Origin: DASYQD01 sp036005845
Lineage (GTDB): Bacteria; Acidobacteriota; Thermoanaerobaculia; Multivoradales; JAIOJS01
Length of the DNA: 64,000 nt
Assembly: GCA_036005845.1 (NCBI GenBank)
Contig: DASYQD010000124.1
Location: forward strand, 62,001-126,000
Reading direction: 5' to 3'
Both the position numbers and the translations under genes were made by a program. The notes beneath the pieces are model-generated. The model did not search any database, was not told the DNA's origin, and worked only from the letters and a program-made list of their open reading frames with translations. Below, in pieces: positions 17,635-25,367 of the stretch (its first letter is position 1; the number at the start of each line of letters is the position of its first letter).

Positions 17635-18158
17635 TAGTCGCTGCGCCGGTCGCGGGGCCGGCCGAAGGAGAGAACCTTCGCGCCGTCCGTATCCTCGCCG
17701 CTCTCTGCCGAGTCGGCGGCAACGTCGCGCTCCGGCGGCACGTCGGGCACCGGCCGCGGCACCGCGGCGAGCCCGCTCCGCTGCGCTGCGGCGCCAGAAA
17801 GCGCCGGCATGTCGAAGCGCAGCCCGAATTCGGCGGTGGGGTCGAAGAAGGCGACGACCGCGTCCCACGGCACGACGAGGCGGGCGGGCATGCCGTCGAA
17901 GCGCAGCGTCACCGCGAAGCCGTCGTCGTCGACGGTGAGATCGCGGAACTGGTGCTGGAGGACGACGGTGATCTCTTCCGGGAAGCGCTGGCGCAGGAAG
18001 GGCGGCACCTGGGTGCCGGGGTGGTCGGTGCGCAGGCTGAGGTAGAAGTGATGCTCGCCCGGCAGCCCCTCGCACACGGTGCGCTCGAGCACGACCCGCA
18101 CCACCGAGCGTAGCGCGCGCTGCAGCAGCGCGCCGTAGTCGATCTCGCTCTCCGCCAT
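17634..18158 (-). CDS. sspB: SspB-family ClpXP specificity adaptor
   Basis: A 174-residue protein of the alpha-proteobacterial SspB type. It carries LPGEHHFYLSLRTDHPGTQVP, FPEEITVVLQHQFRDL and VDDDGFAVTLRFDG followed by FFDPTAEFGLRF, the peptide-binding core (1-115). A disordered acidic linker leads to a C-terminal KVLSFGRPRD, which resembles the short ClpX-binding tail of SspB. The family delivers ssrA-tagged and other substrates to the ClpXP protease. A TAGCAT lies 10 bases upstream of the ATG. It is first in a two-gene unit with the Nudix gene. Confidence 0.88.
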   Translation of the reverse strand: MAESEIDYGALLQRALRSVVRVVLERTVCEGLPGEHHFYLSLRTDHPGTQVPPFLRQRFPEEITVVLQHQFRDLTVDDDGFAVTLRFDGMPARLVVPWDAVVAFFDPTAEFGLRFDMPALSGAAAQRSGLAAVPRPVPDVPPERDVAADSAESGEDTDGAKVLSFGRPRDRRSD

Positions 18159-18250
18159 CCCTACCGCGATGCTACCGCACGCGTGCTACCCTAATTGCCC
18201 GCACATCACGCATCGTTCCCAGCAACAGACTCAGCAAGGAGATCGTGTCC

Positions 18251-18991
18251 ATGGTGCAGCCCCAGTCCGTGCCGCCGCAGAAGAAGGGAATGAGCGTCTG
18301 GGCGTGGGTGGCAATCGGATGCGTCGGCATCCTCGTCGTCTGCGGCGTCGGCTTCGGTGCCCTCACCTGGTGGGGCTACCACAAGGCCAAGTCGGTGGTT
18401 GCCGAGTACAAGGACCACCCAGGCTTGGCGGCGGTGAAGATGATCACCGCTGCGAACCCCGATCTCGAGCTGGTGAGCAGCGACGAGGCGAACGGCAAGG
18501 TGACCATCAAGAACAAGAAGACGGGCGAGGTGGTCACCCTCAACATGGCCGACATCCAGAACGGCAAGATCAGCTTCGACAGCGCGCAGGGCCACTCGAG
18601 CATGAGCTTCGACCAGAACGCCGGCAAGCTGGAGGTGCAGGGCGCTAACGGCCAGACCGCTTCCTTCGGCGCTTCCGCGCAGCTCCCGAGCTGGGTGCCG
18701 GCTTACCCCGGGGCGGCGCCCGAGGGCGTCTACGCGGCCGAGGACGGGACGCAGCGGGGCGGCACCTTCGGCCTCACCACCGGCGACGGCGTGACGCAGG
18801 TGTTCGACTTCTACAAGTCGCAGCTCGAAGGCGCCGGCTTCAAGGTCAACGTGACGAAGTATTCCGGCACCGGCGGCGACGGCGGCATGGTGGTGGGTGA
18901 GAGCAACGACGGCAAGCGCACCGTCACCTTCACCATCGGCGCCGAGTCGGGCAAGACGCGCGTCGCCGGCGTGTACAGCGAGAAGAAGTAA
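18251..18991 (+). CDS. Membrane-anchored protein of unknown function
   Basis: A 246-residue protein with a short cytoplasmic N-terminus, one membrane segment (about 18-45, VWAWVAIGCVGILVV), then a soluble part. That part contains a repetitive beta region (GKVTIKNKKTGEVVTLN, GKISFDS, GKLEVQG; about 95-145) and a C-terminal alpha/beta region with LPSWVPAYPGA and TQVFDFYKSQLEGAGFKV. Similar proteins are generally annotated as hypothetical. ATG 18251 was chosen over GTG 18245 because AAGGAG lies 9 bases upstream of it. It stands alone between divergent sspB and a convergent sigma operon and ends at a hairpin terminator. Confidence 0.8.
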   Translation: MVQPQSVPPQKKGMSVWAWVAIGCVGILVVCGVGFGALTWWGYHKAKSVVAEYKDHPGLAAVKMITAANPDLELVSSDEANGKVTIKNKKTGEVVTLNMADIQNGKISFDSAQGHSSMSFDQNAGKLEVQGANGQTASFGASAQLPSWVPAYPGAAPEGVYAAEDGTQRGGTFGLTTGDGVTQVFDFYKSQLEGAGFKVNVTKYSGTGGDGGMVVGESNDGKRTVTFTIGAESGKTRVAGVYSEKK

Positions 18992-19018
18992 CCTCGGCCC
19001 AGATCGCGGCACGGAACG

Positions 19019-19040
19019 GCGGCGGGCATAGGCCCGCCGC
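19019..19040 (+). terminator. 9-bp hairpin terminator
   Basis: GCGGCGGGC pairs perfectly with GCCCGCCGC around an ATAG loop and is followed by TTTC. It lies 27 bases after the stop of the membrane protein gene. Confidence 0.65.
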
Positions 19041-19090
19041 TTTCGTCTGCGGGCATCGAGATCGCTTCGTCGCTCCGCTCCTCGCGATAC

Positions 19091-19110
19091 GCCCGCGCCT
19101 TCGCGCGGGC
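19091..19110 (-). terminator. 8-bp hairpin ending the ECF sigma operon
   Basis: GCCCGCGC pairs with GCGCGGGC around a 4-base loop, touching the stop codon of the last gene of the minus-strand operon. Together with the hairpin at 19019 it separates two convergent units. Confidence 0.55.
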
Positions 19111-20051
19111 TACGGCAGCGCAGTGAGCAGCACCACCAGGGCGCGGTCGTTGCCGTTGAGCTTCGAGGTGCCCACCACCACCGTCTCGCCTTTGCGGATG
19201 GAGAAGGAGGTGGAGAGGAGGTTCTCGGCGACGGTCGGCGGCGGCGTGATCGCGGCCGGCGGGGCCGGATTCGCGGGCGCGACGGCGTTCTCGGCGCGCA
19301 TCGGCGCAGCGGTCGTCGCCGCGGAAGTCGGCGCGCCGCCTGGCGCCGGCGTCCGTCGCGGCAGCGCGGCGCCGGCGGAGAAGCCGGGCTGCGCGGCGAG
19401 CGCGACGAGGATCGGCTCGGCGGGCACCAGCCGCAACCGGAAGCCTTCGACGAGCAGCTCGGCGCCCGGCTTGCGCGCGTCGCCGCGGAAGGCGAGCTCG
19501 AGCTCGTAGGAGAAGTCCTCGTCGCTCGCCACCGTCACCCGTGCGTCGTGGGTGGTGCGCACGAATGCCACCGGCGCCAGCAGGTCGAAGCGGCCGTAAG
19601 GAAGGAAGTCGGCGACGTCGGCGAGCGCCTTGCGCGCCGAGGCGGGCAGCCCTTCCGGCAGTCCAGGCGTGCCGCCGGCGCCGCGGTGCGCCTCGAGCAG
19701 GACGAGCTGGAAGGCCTGCGCGGCGGGCGGCAGGTCGGCGGCCTGCAGCGCCTTGGCGATCGCGGTCTGCGTCGCCGCGTCGGCGATCACGTGCAGCTCG
19801 TAAGGTCCGAGCGGGATCATGTCGCAGCGGCCCTCGGCCGGGCAGAGCTCCTGGCCGACGGTGACCGCATCGGAGGCGGCGAGGAAGCGCAGCTTGTAGC
19901 GGCGGTCGACCGCGTGGTCGGCGGCTTGTGCCGATGCGGACGATGCGATGGCGAGCGCCGGAGCGACGACGAAGGCGGCGACGGCGAGCGCGCGGCGCAG
20001 GCGCGCGCGGCGCGCGGAGCGGGTGGCGGAGAGGACGGCAGCGGTGGTCAT
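19110..20051 (-). CDS. Secreted protein of ECF sigma operon
   Basis: A 313-residue exported protein with a long signal peptide ending near ASSASAQA (about residue 42). The body contains a Cys pair (ELCPAEGRCDMIPLG), a helical part and a beta strand region (VTVASDEDFSYELELAFRG). It ends with a Pro/Ala linker and the segment FSIRKGETVVVGTSKLNG plus ALVVLLTALP. That last part resembles the beta-hairpin and LIVLLTP-like end of secretins, but the protein is far too short to be one. AAGGAGA precedes the ATG. As third gene after the sigma and anti-sigma genes it may be part of the envelope function they control. Confidence 0.7.
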   Translation of the reverse strand: MTTAAVLSATRSARRARLRRALAVAAFVVAPALAIASSASAQAADHAVDRRYKLRFLAASDAVTVGQELCPAEGRCDMIPLGPYELHVIADAATQTAIAKALQAADLPPAAQAFQLVLLEAHRGAGGTPGLPEGLPASARKALADVADFLPYGRFDLLAPVAFVRTTHDARVTVASDEDFSYELELAFRGDARKPGAELLVEGFRLRLVPAEPILVALAAQPGFSAGAALPRRTPAPGGAPTSAATTAAPMRAENAVAPANPAPPAAITPPPTVAENLLSTSFSIRKGETVVVGTSKLNGNDRALVVLLTALP

Positions 20052-20079
20052 CGTTGGTCTCCTTGGGACGTGTCGGCGG

Positions 20080-20757
20080 TCAGCGGCCGCTCGGATCGGT
20101 GAGGAGCCAGACGATCCTCGTCCCGCCGGGTGCCGTGAGCTGGAGTTGGTAGGGCTGTTGCGGTTCGCTCGCCGGCCGAACGGCGGCAACACTTTCGACG
20201 GGAGCGACGTCACTGGGCGCGACGGCCGTGGACGGCGGATGGATCGCGGCGAGCGTCGTCGAGTCGATCGCGCGCGGAGCGTGTTGTCCGCTGCCGGAGG
20301 TGCCGCTGGGCGTGTGCAGACCGGCTCTGTGGTCTGCGCCCATAGGCGCTGGCGAGGATGCCGCGGGCGAGGACGGCGAGCCCGCGGTTCCATGCAGCGC
20401 CGCGAGCGCCTGGCTCGCGTCCGGCGACGACGTCGTCTCGCCGAGCCGTGGTGGCTGAACACCGGCGCGCGCGACGTCGGCGTGCCGCGAGGACGAGGCC
20501 GTGCGCACGTCGTGCGGCGACGACCGACGTCGAGCATCAAAACGCGACAGCGCGACCCCGGCGACGACGGCCGCCACCGCGGCGGCGAATGCCAGCGCGT
20601 ACGCGGGACGCGCGAGCCGCGGCCGCGCGTCGCTCTTCGCCGCGGCGAGCATCGCACGCCGCAGCCGCTGCACCTCGCCGGCGCCGAGCTCGCCGGCATC
20701 GGGCGCCGGATCGGCCTCACGCAGCAGCTGCCGCAGCCGTTCGTTTCGTGACTTCAT
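20080..20757 (-). CDS. Putative membrane anti-sigma factor
   Basis: A 225-residue single-pass membrane protein: a charged cytoplasmic N-terminus (1-48), a membrane helix at about 50-70 (AYALAFAAAVAAVVAGVAL), then a long Ser/Ala/Pro-rich outer region. It ends with YQLQLTAPGGTRIVWLL, a short hydrophobic motif that looks conserved in such operons. No zinc finger is present. Its ATG overlaps the sigma stop (ATGA), the usual arrangement for sigma/anti-sigma pairs, and that is the main basis for the assignment. Confidence 0.65.
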   Translation of the reverse strand: MKSRNERLRQLLREADPAPDAGELGAGEVQRLRRAMLAAAKSDARPRLARPAYALAFAAAVAAVVAGVALSRFDARRRSSPHDVRTASSSRHADVARAGVQPPRLGETTSSPDASQALAALHGTAGSPSSPAASSPAPMGADHRAGLHTPSGTSGSGQHAPRAIDSTTLAAIHPPSTAVAPSDVAPVESVAAVRPASEPQQPYQLQLTAPGGTRIVWLLTDPSGR

Positions 20758-21338
20758 CGCATCTCCTTGCCGCCGGCGTCGGCGGCCATCAGCACCTTCG
20801 CCAGCTCGCGGCGCGCACGCGACAGGTGCCAGCGCACCGTCACCGCGCGCGTGCCGAGCAGCGCCGCGATCTCCGCCGCCGTGCGCCCCTCGATCTCGTG
20901 CAGCACGACGACGGCGCGCCGGCGTGGCGACAGCGCCAACAGAGCCGTCCGCACCGACCAGCGCGCCAGCCGCGCCGCCTCGCCGTCGCCCGCGGCCACC
21001 TCGCGCGGCATCGGCGCCGCGTGGGCCCGGCGCACCGCACGGCGCCGGTGGCGGTCGCGGCAGAGGTTGATCGCGACCCGCACCAGCCATGCCTCCGCCG
21101 CGGGCTCCTCGTCGGGCACGCGTGCCGCGGCGCTGGCCGCGCGCAGGAAGGTCTCCTGCACGAGGTCGCGCGCCTCTTCGGCATCGCACAGCAGCCGCAG
21201 GCCGAGCCGGTACAGCCGGCGGTGGTGCGCGTCGAAGAGGCCGCCGAGCCGCGCCGTGGCGTCATTCCGCGCCGCCGCCGCGACATCGGCACCGGCGGCG
21301 GTCAGCGGCAGCTCCTGCACGAGGGTCGTCGCATGCAC
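20754..21338 (-). CDS. ECF RNA polymerase sigma factor
   Basis: A 194-residue ECF sigma factor. Region 2 (about 30-100) shows LFDAHHRRLYRLGLRLL, the conserved EEARDLVQETFLRA and AWLVRVAINLCRDRHRR. Region 4 (about 130-180) has ALSPRRRAVVVLHEIEG and the helix-turn-helix TAAEIAALLGTRAVTVRWHL. Size and motifs are typical of the family that redirects polymerase to envelope-stress promoters. It is the first gene of a three-gene minus-strand operon, with ATGA overlap to the membrane protein that follows. Confidence 0.9.
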   Translation of the reverse strand: MHATTLVQELPLTAAGADVAAAARNDATARLGGLFDAHHRRLYRLGLRLLCDAEEARDLVQETFLRAASAAARVPDEEPAAEAWLVRVAINLCRDRHRRRAVRRAHAAPMPREVAAGDGEAARLARWSVRTALLALSPRRRAVVVLHEIEGRTAAEIAALLGTRAVTVRWHLSRARRELAKVLMAADAGGKEMR

Positions 21339-21391
21339 ACCGATGAAGACGCACGAGCGGGCGTTTGCGTTGGGGCCCGCGTAGACACTGT

Positions 21392-21397
21392 TATGGT
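21392..21397 (+). promoter_or_regulatory. -10 box TATGGT before NTF2-like gene
   Basis: TATGGT ends 7 bases before ATG 21405 and contains the competing ATG at 21393. This favours 21405 as a leaderless start. Confidence 0.4.
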
Positions 21398-21404
21398 CCG
21401 CCGC

Positions 21405-21920
21405 ATGTCACCACGATCGATCCGCCTCGCCGCGCTCGCCGCGGCGGCGGTGGCCGTCTGGCTGGGCTGGAGCTGGTGGCACTCGACCGAGCGCCGCATC
21501 TACCGGCGGCTCGATGCGCTCGTCAGCCGGCTCGAGAAGGACGGCGACGAGTCGGCGCTCGCCGGCGCCGCGACGGCTCACGGCGTGCTCGACTTCTTCG
21601 CGCCGGGCTTCATCGTCCGCGCCCGCCCCTACGAGGCCGAACTGCGCGACCCGCAGGAGCTGATGGGCGCCGTGATGCGCTTCCGCGGCGCCGCGCGGCA
21701 CGTCGACGTCGAGATCTCCGACCGCCATCTCACCCTCGGGCCCGGCGAGCGCAGCGGCGAGCTGGTCTTTCTCGCCGCCGTGACGCTCGACCGCGGCGGC
21801 GGCCCGGCGCGCGAGAGCTGGCGCGTGCGCTCGCTGTGGATCGAGGATGGCGGCGAGTGGCGGATCGCCGAGCTCGAGCTGTTGCAACGGGTCGAGGGCG
21901 GCGCCGGTCTCGGCTTCTGA
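21405..21920 (+). CDS. Membrane-anchored NTF2-like domain protein
   Basis: A 171-residue protein with an N-terminal membrane anchor (about 8-26, AALAAAAVAVWLGWSWW). A single alpha+beta domain follows: helix RIYRRLDALVSRLEKDG, helix GVLDFFAPGF, ending with strands GELVFLAAVTL, WRVRSLWIEDGGEWRIAELEL. That order of long helices followed by a curved sheet is the NTF2/SnoaL-like fold. Catalytic or binding role unknown. No operon partner: it is divergent from the ECF sigma gene and convergent with the methyltransferase gene. Confidence 0.72.
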   Translation: MSPRSIRLAALAAAAVAVWLGWSWWHSTERRIYRRLDALVSRLEKDGDESALAGAATAHGVLDFFAPGFIVRARPYEAELRDPQELMGAVMRFRGAARHVDVEISDRHLTLGPGERSGELVFLAAVTLDRGGGPARESWRVRSLWIEDGGEWRIAELELLQRVEGGAGLGF

Positions 21921-21946
21921 CGCCGTCGGCTTCTAATGCGGAGGCG

Positions 21947-22660
21947 TTACGACCTGCCCATCGGCAGCCGCCGCCGCACCGGACCGGCGACGGTCGGCGG
22001 CAGCGACGGCGCGCCCGGCTCGAGCAGGAACTCCTGCAGCCCGTTCTGCAGCAGGTAGCTGCGGTCGACGCGGAAGCTGCCCAGCGCGCGCTGCAGGCTC
22101 GCGTCCGTGAGCCGCACCGCGTCGAGCAGCGGCCCGCCGTACGGCCACTGGCGGATGGTGTGTTCGTCGACGATCTCCCAGCGCGCCGGCTGCGCCGGGA
22201 GCTTGCCCTCGCGCGCCACCATCGCGTGCAGCAGCGTTCGCCCGTGGCAGTGGGGCGCGAGCCGTTCGCCGAGCACGGCGAGGCCGGCGGCGCCCAGGTA
22301 GTCGAGCAGGTCCCAGGCGAGGACGGCGTCGAACCGCATTTCGGCGGGGAAGCGCAGCAGATCGGGCAGCGCGCGCATGCAGGCGGTGTCGAAGCGGCCG
22401 CCGGTGCGGCATGGCGCGGTGGTGGAGTAGAGCGCCTCGACGACGTAGCTCGCGCCGCGGCCGACGAAGAAGGTCATGTTGTTGTGGTTGGCGCTGCCGA
22501 GGTCGAGCACGCGCCAGCGGCGGTCCGCCTCGCGGCGGCGCAGCAGGTCGGCGAGCGCCCACGAGCGGAAGGCGGGCGTCGGCGCCGCCGGCGGCGCGGG
22601 CAGCGAACGCGGCGCGTCGGCGCGGACCGGCGTTCTCGCGACGGCGCGCCAGAGGCGCAC
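21947..22660 (-). CDS. Class I SAM-dependent methyltransferase-like protein
   Basis: A 237-residue protein with a recognisable SAM-binding motif I, VLDLGSANHNNMTFF (about 51-65), an acidic end of strand 2 (VVEALY) and motif-IV-like FDAVLAWDLLDYL (about 110-122). The GTG start directly abuts the TGA stop of bactofilin, so the two are co-translated. The substrate cannot be told from sequence; pairing with a bactofilin suggests an envelope-related role but is only positional evidence. Confidence 0.65.
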   Translation of the reverse strand: MRLWRAVARTPVRADAPRSLPAPPAAPTPAFRSWALADLLRRREADRRWRVLDLGSANHNNMTFFVGRGASYVVEALYSTTAPCRTGGRFDTACMRALPDLLRFPAEMRFDAVLAWDLLDYLGAAGLAVLGERLAPHCHGRTLLHAMVAREGKLPAQPARWEIVDEHTIRQWPYGGPLLDAVRLTDASLQRALGSFRVDRSYLLQNGLQEFLLEPGAPSLPPTVAGPVRRRLPMGRS

Positions 22661-23083
22661 TCAGCCGCTCCCTTCGGCGGCCATCGCCGGCGAGGCGGCG
22701 TCGGCGGCGGCGGCAGGCTCGGGAGCGGCCGCTCCGGCAGCGATGGCCTGGCTACCGTCCATGTCGACGTCGCCCTGGAACTGGCAGCCTTCCTCGAGAG
22801 CGACGCGCGGCGCCCGGATGTCGCCCTGCATGCGGCCGCCGGCGCGCACGGTGACCATCTGGCTCGCCACCACGTTGCCGAAGAGCTCGCCTTCGACGAC
22901 GACGCTCTTCGCCTTGACCTCGCCGCGCACGCGGCCGCCGGCGCTCACCGTCACCTGGTGCGCCGGCGCCTGCACCTCGCCCTCGAGCTGCCCTTCGATC
23001 CAGACGTCTTCGCGCGCGGAGAGCTGGCCGCGCAGCGCCGAGGCGGGTCCGACGACGGCGCGCCGGCCGGAGCTGTTCACCAT
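22661..23083 (-). CDS. Bactofilin
   Basis: A 140-residue bactofilin (DUF583). The central region (about 15-110) is a right-handed beta-helix with regular hydrophobic/Gly spacing: VWIEGQLEGEV, VTVSAGGRVRGEVKAKSVVVEGELFGNV and VTVRAGGRMQGDIRAPRVALEEG. The ends are flexible and Ala-rich. Bactofilins polymerise without nucleotide and organise envelope growth, polarity or stalks. The ribosome site AGGAGG lies 10 bases before the ATG and inside the 3' arm of a strong leader hairpin (23093-23137), so translation may be structure-controlled. Confidence 0.92.
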   Translation of the reverse strand: MVNSSGRRAVVGPASALRGQLSAREDVWIEGQLEGEVQAPAHQVTVSAGGRVRGEVKAKSVVVEGELFGNVVASQMVTVRAGGRMQGDIRAPRVALEEGCQFQGDVDMDGSQAIAAGAAAPEPAAAADAASPAMAAEGSG

Positions 23084-23092
23084 GATGCGGAC

Positions 23093-23137
23093 GCCTCCTC
23101 TCGGTTCCGTTCGAGGGTACGGAACCGAAGGGGAGGC
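23093..23137 (-). promoter_or_regulatory. Leader hairpin covering the bactofilin ribosome site
   Basis: The arms GCCTCC plus CGGTTCCGT (plus strand, 23093-23110) pair with ACGGAACCG plus GGAGGC (23119-23137) around an 8-base loop, with a small internal bulge. On the RNA the 3' arm contains the AGGAGG that should start bactofilin translation. The hairpin also follows the P-domain gene stop by 45 bases, so it could double as a terminator or attenuator. Confidence 0.6.
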
Positions 23138-23181
23138 GTCAAGCCAAGCGCTTCACTCGCCAGGCGATGGCCGCGCCACCG

Positions 23182-23865
23182 TCAGTCGACGGCGGCGTCG
23201 ATCAGCTCCACCGGCGTGGTGGCGAAGAGGTTGAGCGTCCAGCCGTCGAGCGAGCCGGTGTCGGCGCCGGCGGAGTCGCCGATGCAGAGCTGCCAGTTGC
23301 CGACCTTGCTGGTGCCGTCGTACGCGGTGGAGAGGTCTTCCTGCGTGGCGACTGCCGCGCCGCGGTTGGGGTTGTAGCTGCACGGCGTGCCGCCGTCGAG
23401 GCAGATGGTCTGCCCGGTCGCGAGGTCGACGGGGGTGCGGCCCATCACCTCCGACTCGTCGGTCGCCGTCTGGATATAGGTGAGCGGGTTGTTGTTGGCG
23501 AGGTTGGAGTTCTCGCCGAAGCCGGCGGTGTCGTTGCCGTCGTCGGCGGTCTCGATGACGCCCGGCCGCGAGACCAGGGTGGTGATGATCCCCGTCGGGC
23601 CCACCAGCTTGATGGTGAGGTCGCCCACGAAGGTGTGGTTCATGCGGATCTGCACGCTGAGGTTGTCCACCGTGTCGCCGCCGCCGCCGCCCGAGGGCAC
23701 GTTGATGGTGTTGCAGAGCATCGTGCCGGTGGTGCCGTTGTAGGTGTTGTCCGGGATCGCCAGGCCCAGGCCCGGGCCGACCGTGAACACCTGGGCGCTC
23801 GCCGCTGCCGGCACCAACGCCGCCGTCGCCAACAGAATCGCCAAGACCCAGAGCTTCCCTCGCAT
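23182..23865 (-). CDS. Secreted protein with proprotein-convertase P domain
   Basis: A 227-residue exported protein: signal peptide 1-24 ending AASA, then a P-type beta-sandwich. P-domain landmarks are IPDN near the start, LSVQIRMNHTFVGDLTIKLVGPTG, GIIETADDGND-like polar loops and the closing GNWQLCIGDSAGADTGSLDGWTLNLF. In most proteins this domain accompanies a subtilisin or metallopeptidase; here it is alone. The last residues are TPVELIDAAVD, matching the tails of two other secreted proteins in the window. CAGGAGG precedes ATG 23865; the longer upstream frame is unlikely. Confidence 0.8.
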   Translation of the reverse strand: MRGKLWVLAILLATAALVPAAASAQVFTVGPGLGLAIPDNTYNGTTGTMLCNTINVPSGGGGGDTVDNLSVQIRMNHTFVGDLTIKLVGPTGIITTLVSRPGVIETADDGNDTAGFGENSNLANNNPLTYIQTATDESEVMGRTPVDLATGQTICLDGGTPCSYNPNRGAAVATQEDLSTAYDGTSKVGNWQLCIGDSAGADTGSLDGWTLNLFATTPVELIDAAVD

Positions 23866-23930
23866 GAACGCCTCCTGGGAGTACACGGCCCTCGTCGCGG
23901 AACGCGGCGGCATTCTAACGCGGAATGGTT

Positions 23931-24677
23931 TCAAAGAGCGGCGACGATCGCCGGCAACAGCTCTTCAGCGGCTGCCCGCAGGTGGCGCACGCCCGGCGTC
24001 GCCCGCGGCGGGGGCGCCGGGTCGACGGCGAACGCCGCGGCACCGTTGCGCCAGGCCGAATCGAGCAGCAGGTCGGTGATCCCCACCGAAAACGAGGTGC
24101 CGGCGAACAGCACCAGCGCGGCCTCCTCGGCGGCCGCGATCACGCGGTGGATCTGGTAGTCGGCGTGCTCGTCGTAGGTCTCGTCGAACCAGAGCAGGTG
24201 CTGGCGCAGCAGCGCGCCGCACCCCGGGCAGCGCGGCAGGTGGGCGAGCGCCGGCTCCCGCCGGAAGGCGGCGAGGTCGATCGCCGACCGCGGCAGCGAG
24301 CCGTGCGGCGCGCCGAGAGCGCAGCCGTCGCGCGAGCAGCGCACGCGGTCGGCGCTGCCGTGCACCTTGACCATCGCCCTGCTGCCGGCCTGTTCGTGCA
24401 GCGTGTCGACGTTCTGAGTGACCAGCAGGAAGGGCGCGCCGCGGCCCGTCTGCCAGCGCTCGAGCGCGACGATGGCCGCGTGCGCCGCGTTGGGGCGAGC
24501 ATGGGCGACGCGGTCGAAACGCTCCAGGTACCAGCGCCAGGAGCCGACGGGGTCTTCCTCGAAGTAGCGGCGCGTACCGAGCTCGGTGACGTCGCGCTTC
24601 CAGATGGCGCCGGCGTCGTTGCCGCGGAAGGTGGGGATGCCGGACGCGACGCTGACGCCGGCGCCGGTGACGACCAA
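23931..24677 (-). CDS. Sirtuin NAD-dependent protein deacylase (start uncertain)
   Basis: A SIR2-family deacylase of about 248 residues. It has GAGVSVASGIPTFRG for NAD binding, TQNVD, the catalytic histidine in VKVHGS and a four-cysteine zinc site (CSRDGC and CPGC). The later Rossmann motif AGTSFSVG is intact. The coordinates begin at TTG 24677, but homologous sequence clearly continues upstream in frame (EEISEPLRAALCGLGRGGL) to the TAG stop of the preceding gene. That extension contains no ATG, GTG or TTG, so the true start is probably a CTG, for example at 24704, or another rare codon. Sirtuins remove acyl groups from lysines. Confidence 0.85.
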   Translation of the reverse strand: MVVTGAGVSVASGIPTFRGNDAGAIWKRDVTELGTRRYFEEDPVGSWRWYLERFDRVAHARPNAAHAAIVALERWQTGRGAPFLLVTQNVDTLHEQAGSRAMVKVHGSADRVRCSRDGCALGAPHGSLPRSAIDLAAFRREPALAHLPRCPGCGALLRQHLLWFDETYDEHADYQIHRVIAAAEEAALVLFAGTSFSVGITDLLLDSAWRNGAAAFAVDPAPPPRATPGVRHLRAAAEELLPAIVAAL

Positions 24678-24770
24678 CAGGCCGCCCCTGCCGAGGCCGC
24701 ACAGGGCGGCCCGGAGCGGCTCGCTGATCTCTTCAGCGGATCGAGGCGTAGTGTCGCTTCCCTGCCGACG

Positions 24771-25355
24771 CTACTCGACGGTGAACGTCTCCAGCTCGAC
24801 AGGTGACGTACCGGCAGTGATCCCCGTTCCGTCGTCCTGGTAGCACCAGCTCTGGATGGTCGCCGGCAGGCCCGTCGTCGGCGAGACCGTGTCGATCTGG
24901 ATCCAGCCGTAGTTGGTGGACGCCGTGGTCTCGTTGTAGAAGCGGACGCCGAGGTACTTTCCAGTTTGGGTCGTTCGCCAGGGAGCCATGGCCGTCGCGT
25001 TGGGTGTTTCGGTGGAGTAGAAGCTCGTGGCATCGATCGTCGCCCCTGACGACAGGACGAGCAGGGTGCCCCCGGCCGACGCCGCCACGTTCCCGTCGGG
25101 GTTCCCTGCCGGGTCGGCGCTGTTGTTGAGCCAGAAGTTGATCGACGAGGAGCCCCAAGGGTTGAAGTCCCAGTTGGGGGCGCCGGCCGGAGTGGTCGCG
25201 TTCACCCCGGTCACCAGGTTCACGTACACCCCGGCCGTCGTCGCCGGAACGGGAATGGCTGGGCTCGGGTGGCACTGCACGGTGCCCTTGGCAGCGGAGG
25301 CAAGCGCGAACAGGGAGACGGCAACGGCGGCGGCGCGGGTCTTGGAGCTAGGCAT
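24771..25355 (-). CDS. Small secreted protein with PVEL-type C-terminal tail
   Basis: A 194-residue exported protein with signal peptide 1-23. The remainder is rich in Thr, Ser, Asn and aromatic residues (WDFNPWGSSSINFWL, YLGVRFYNETTASTNYGWIQI), typical of an extracellular beta-sandwich. I recognise no named domain. It ends in SPVELETFTVE, closely matching the tails of two other secreted proteins here. GGAGGA precedes the ATG. It lies 12 bases after the sulfotransferase gene on the same strand and may be co-transcribed with it. Confidence 0.75.
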   Translation of the reverse strand: MPSSKTRAAAVAVSLFALASAAKGTVQCHPSPAIPVPATTAGVYVNLVTGVNATTPAGAPNWDFNPWGSSSINFWLNNSADPAGNPDGNVAASAGGTLLVLSSGATIDATSFYSTETPNATAMAPWRTTQTGKYLGVRFYNETTASTNYGWIQIDTVSPTTGLPATIQSWCYQDDGTGITAGTSPVELETFTVE

Positions 25356-25367
25356 CGTGTCCTCCAG

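Noticed and set aside
19548..20751. Plus-strand frames of 184 and 267 residues opposite the ECF operon
   Set aside because: Arg/Ala-rich shadows of the anti-sigma and secreted protein genes.
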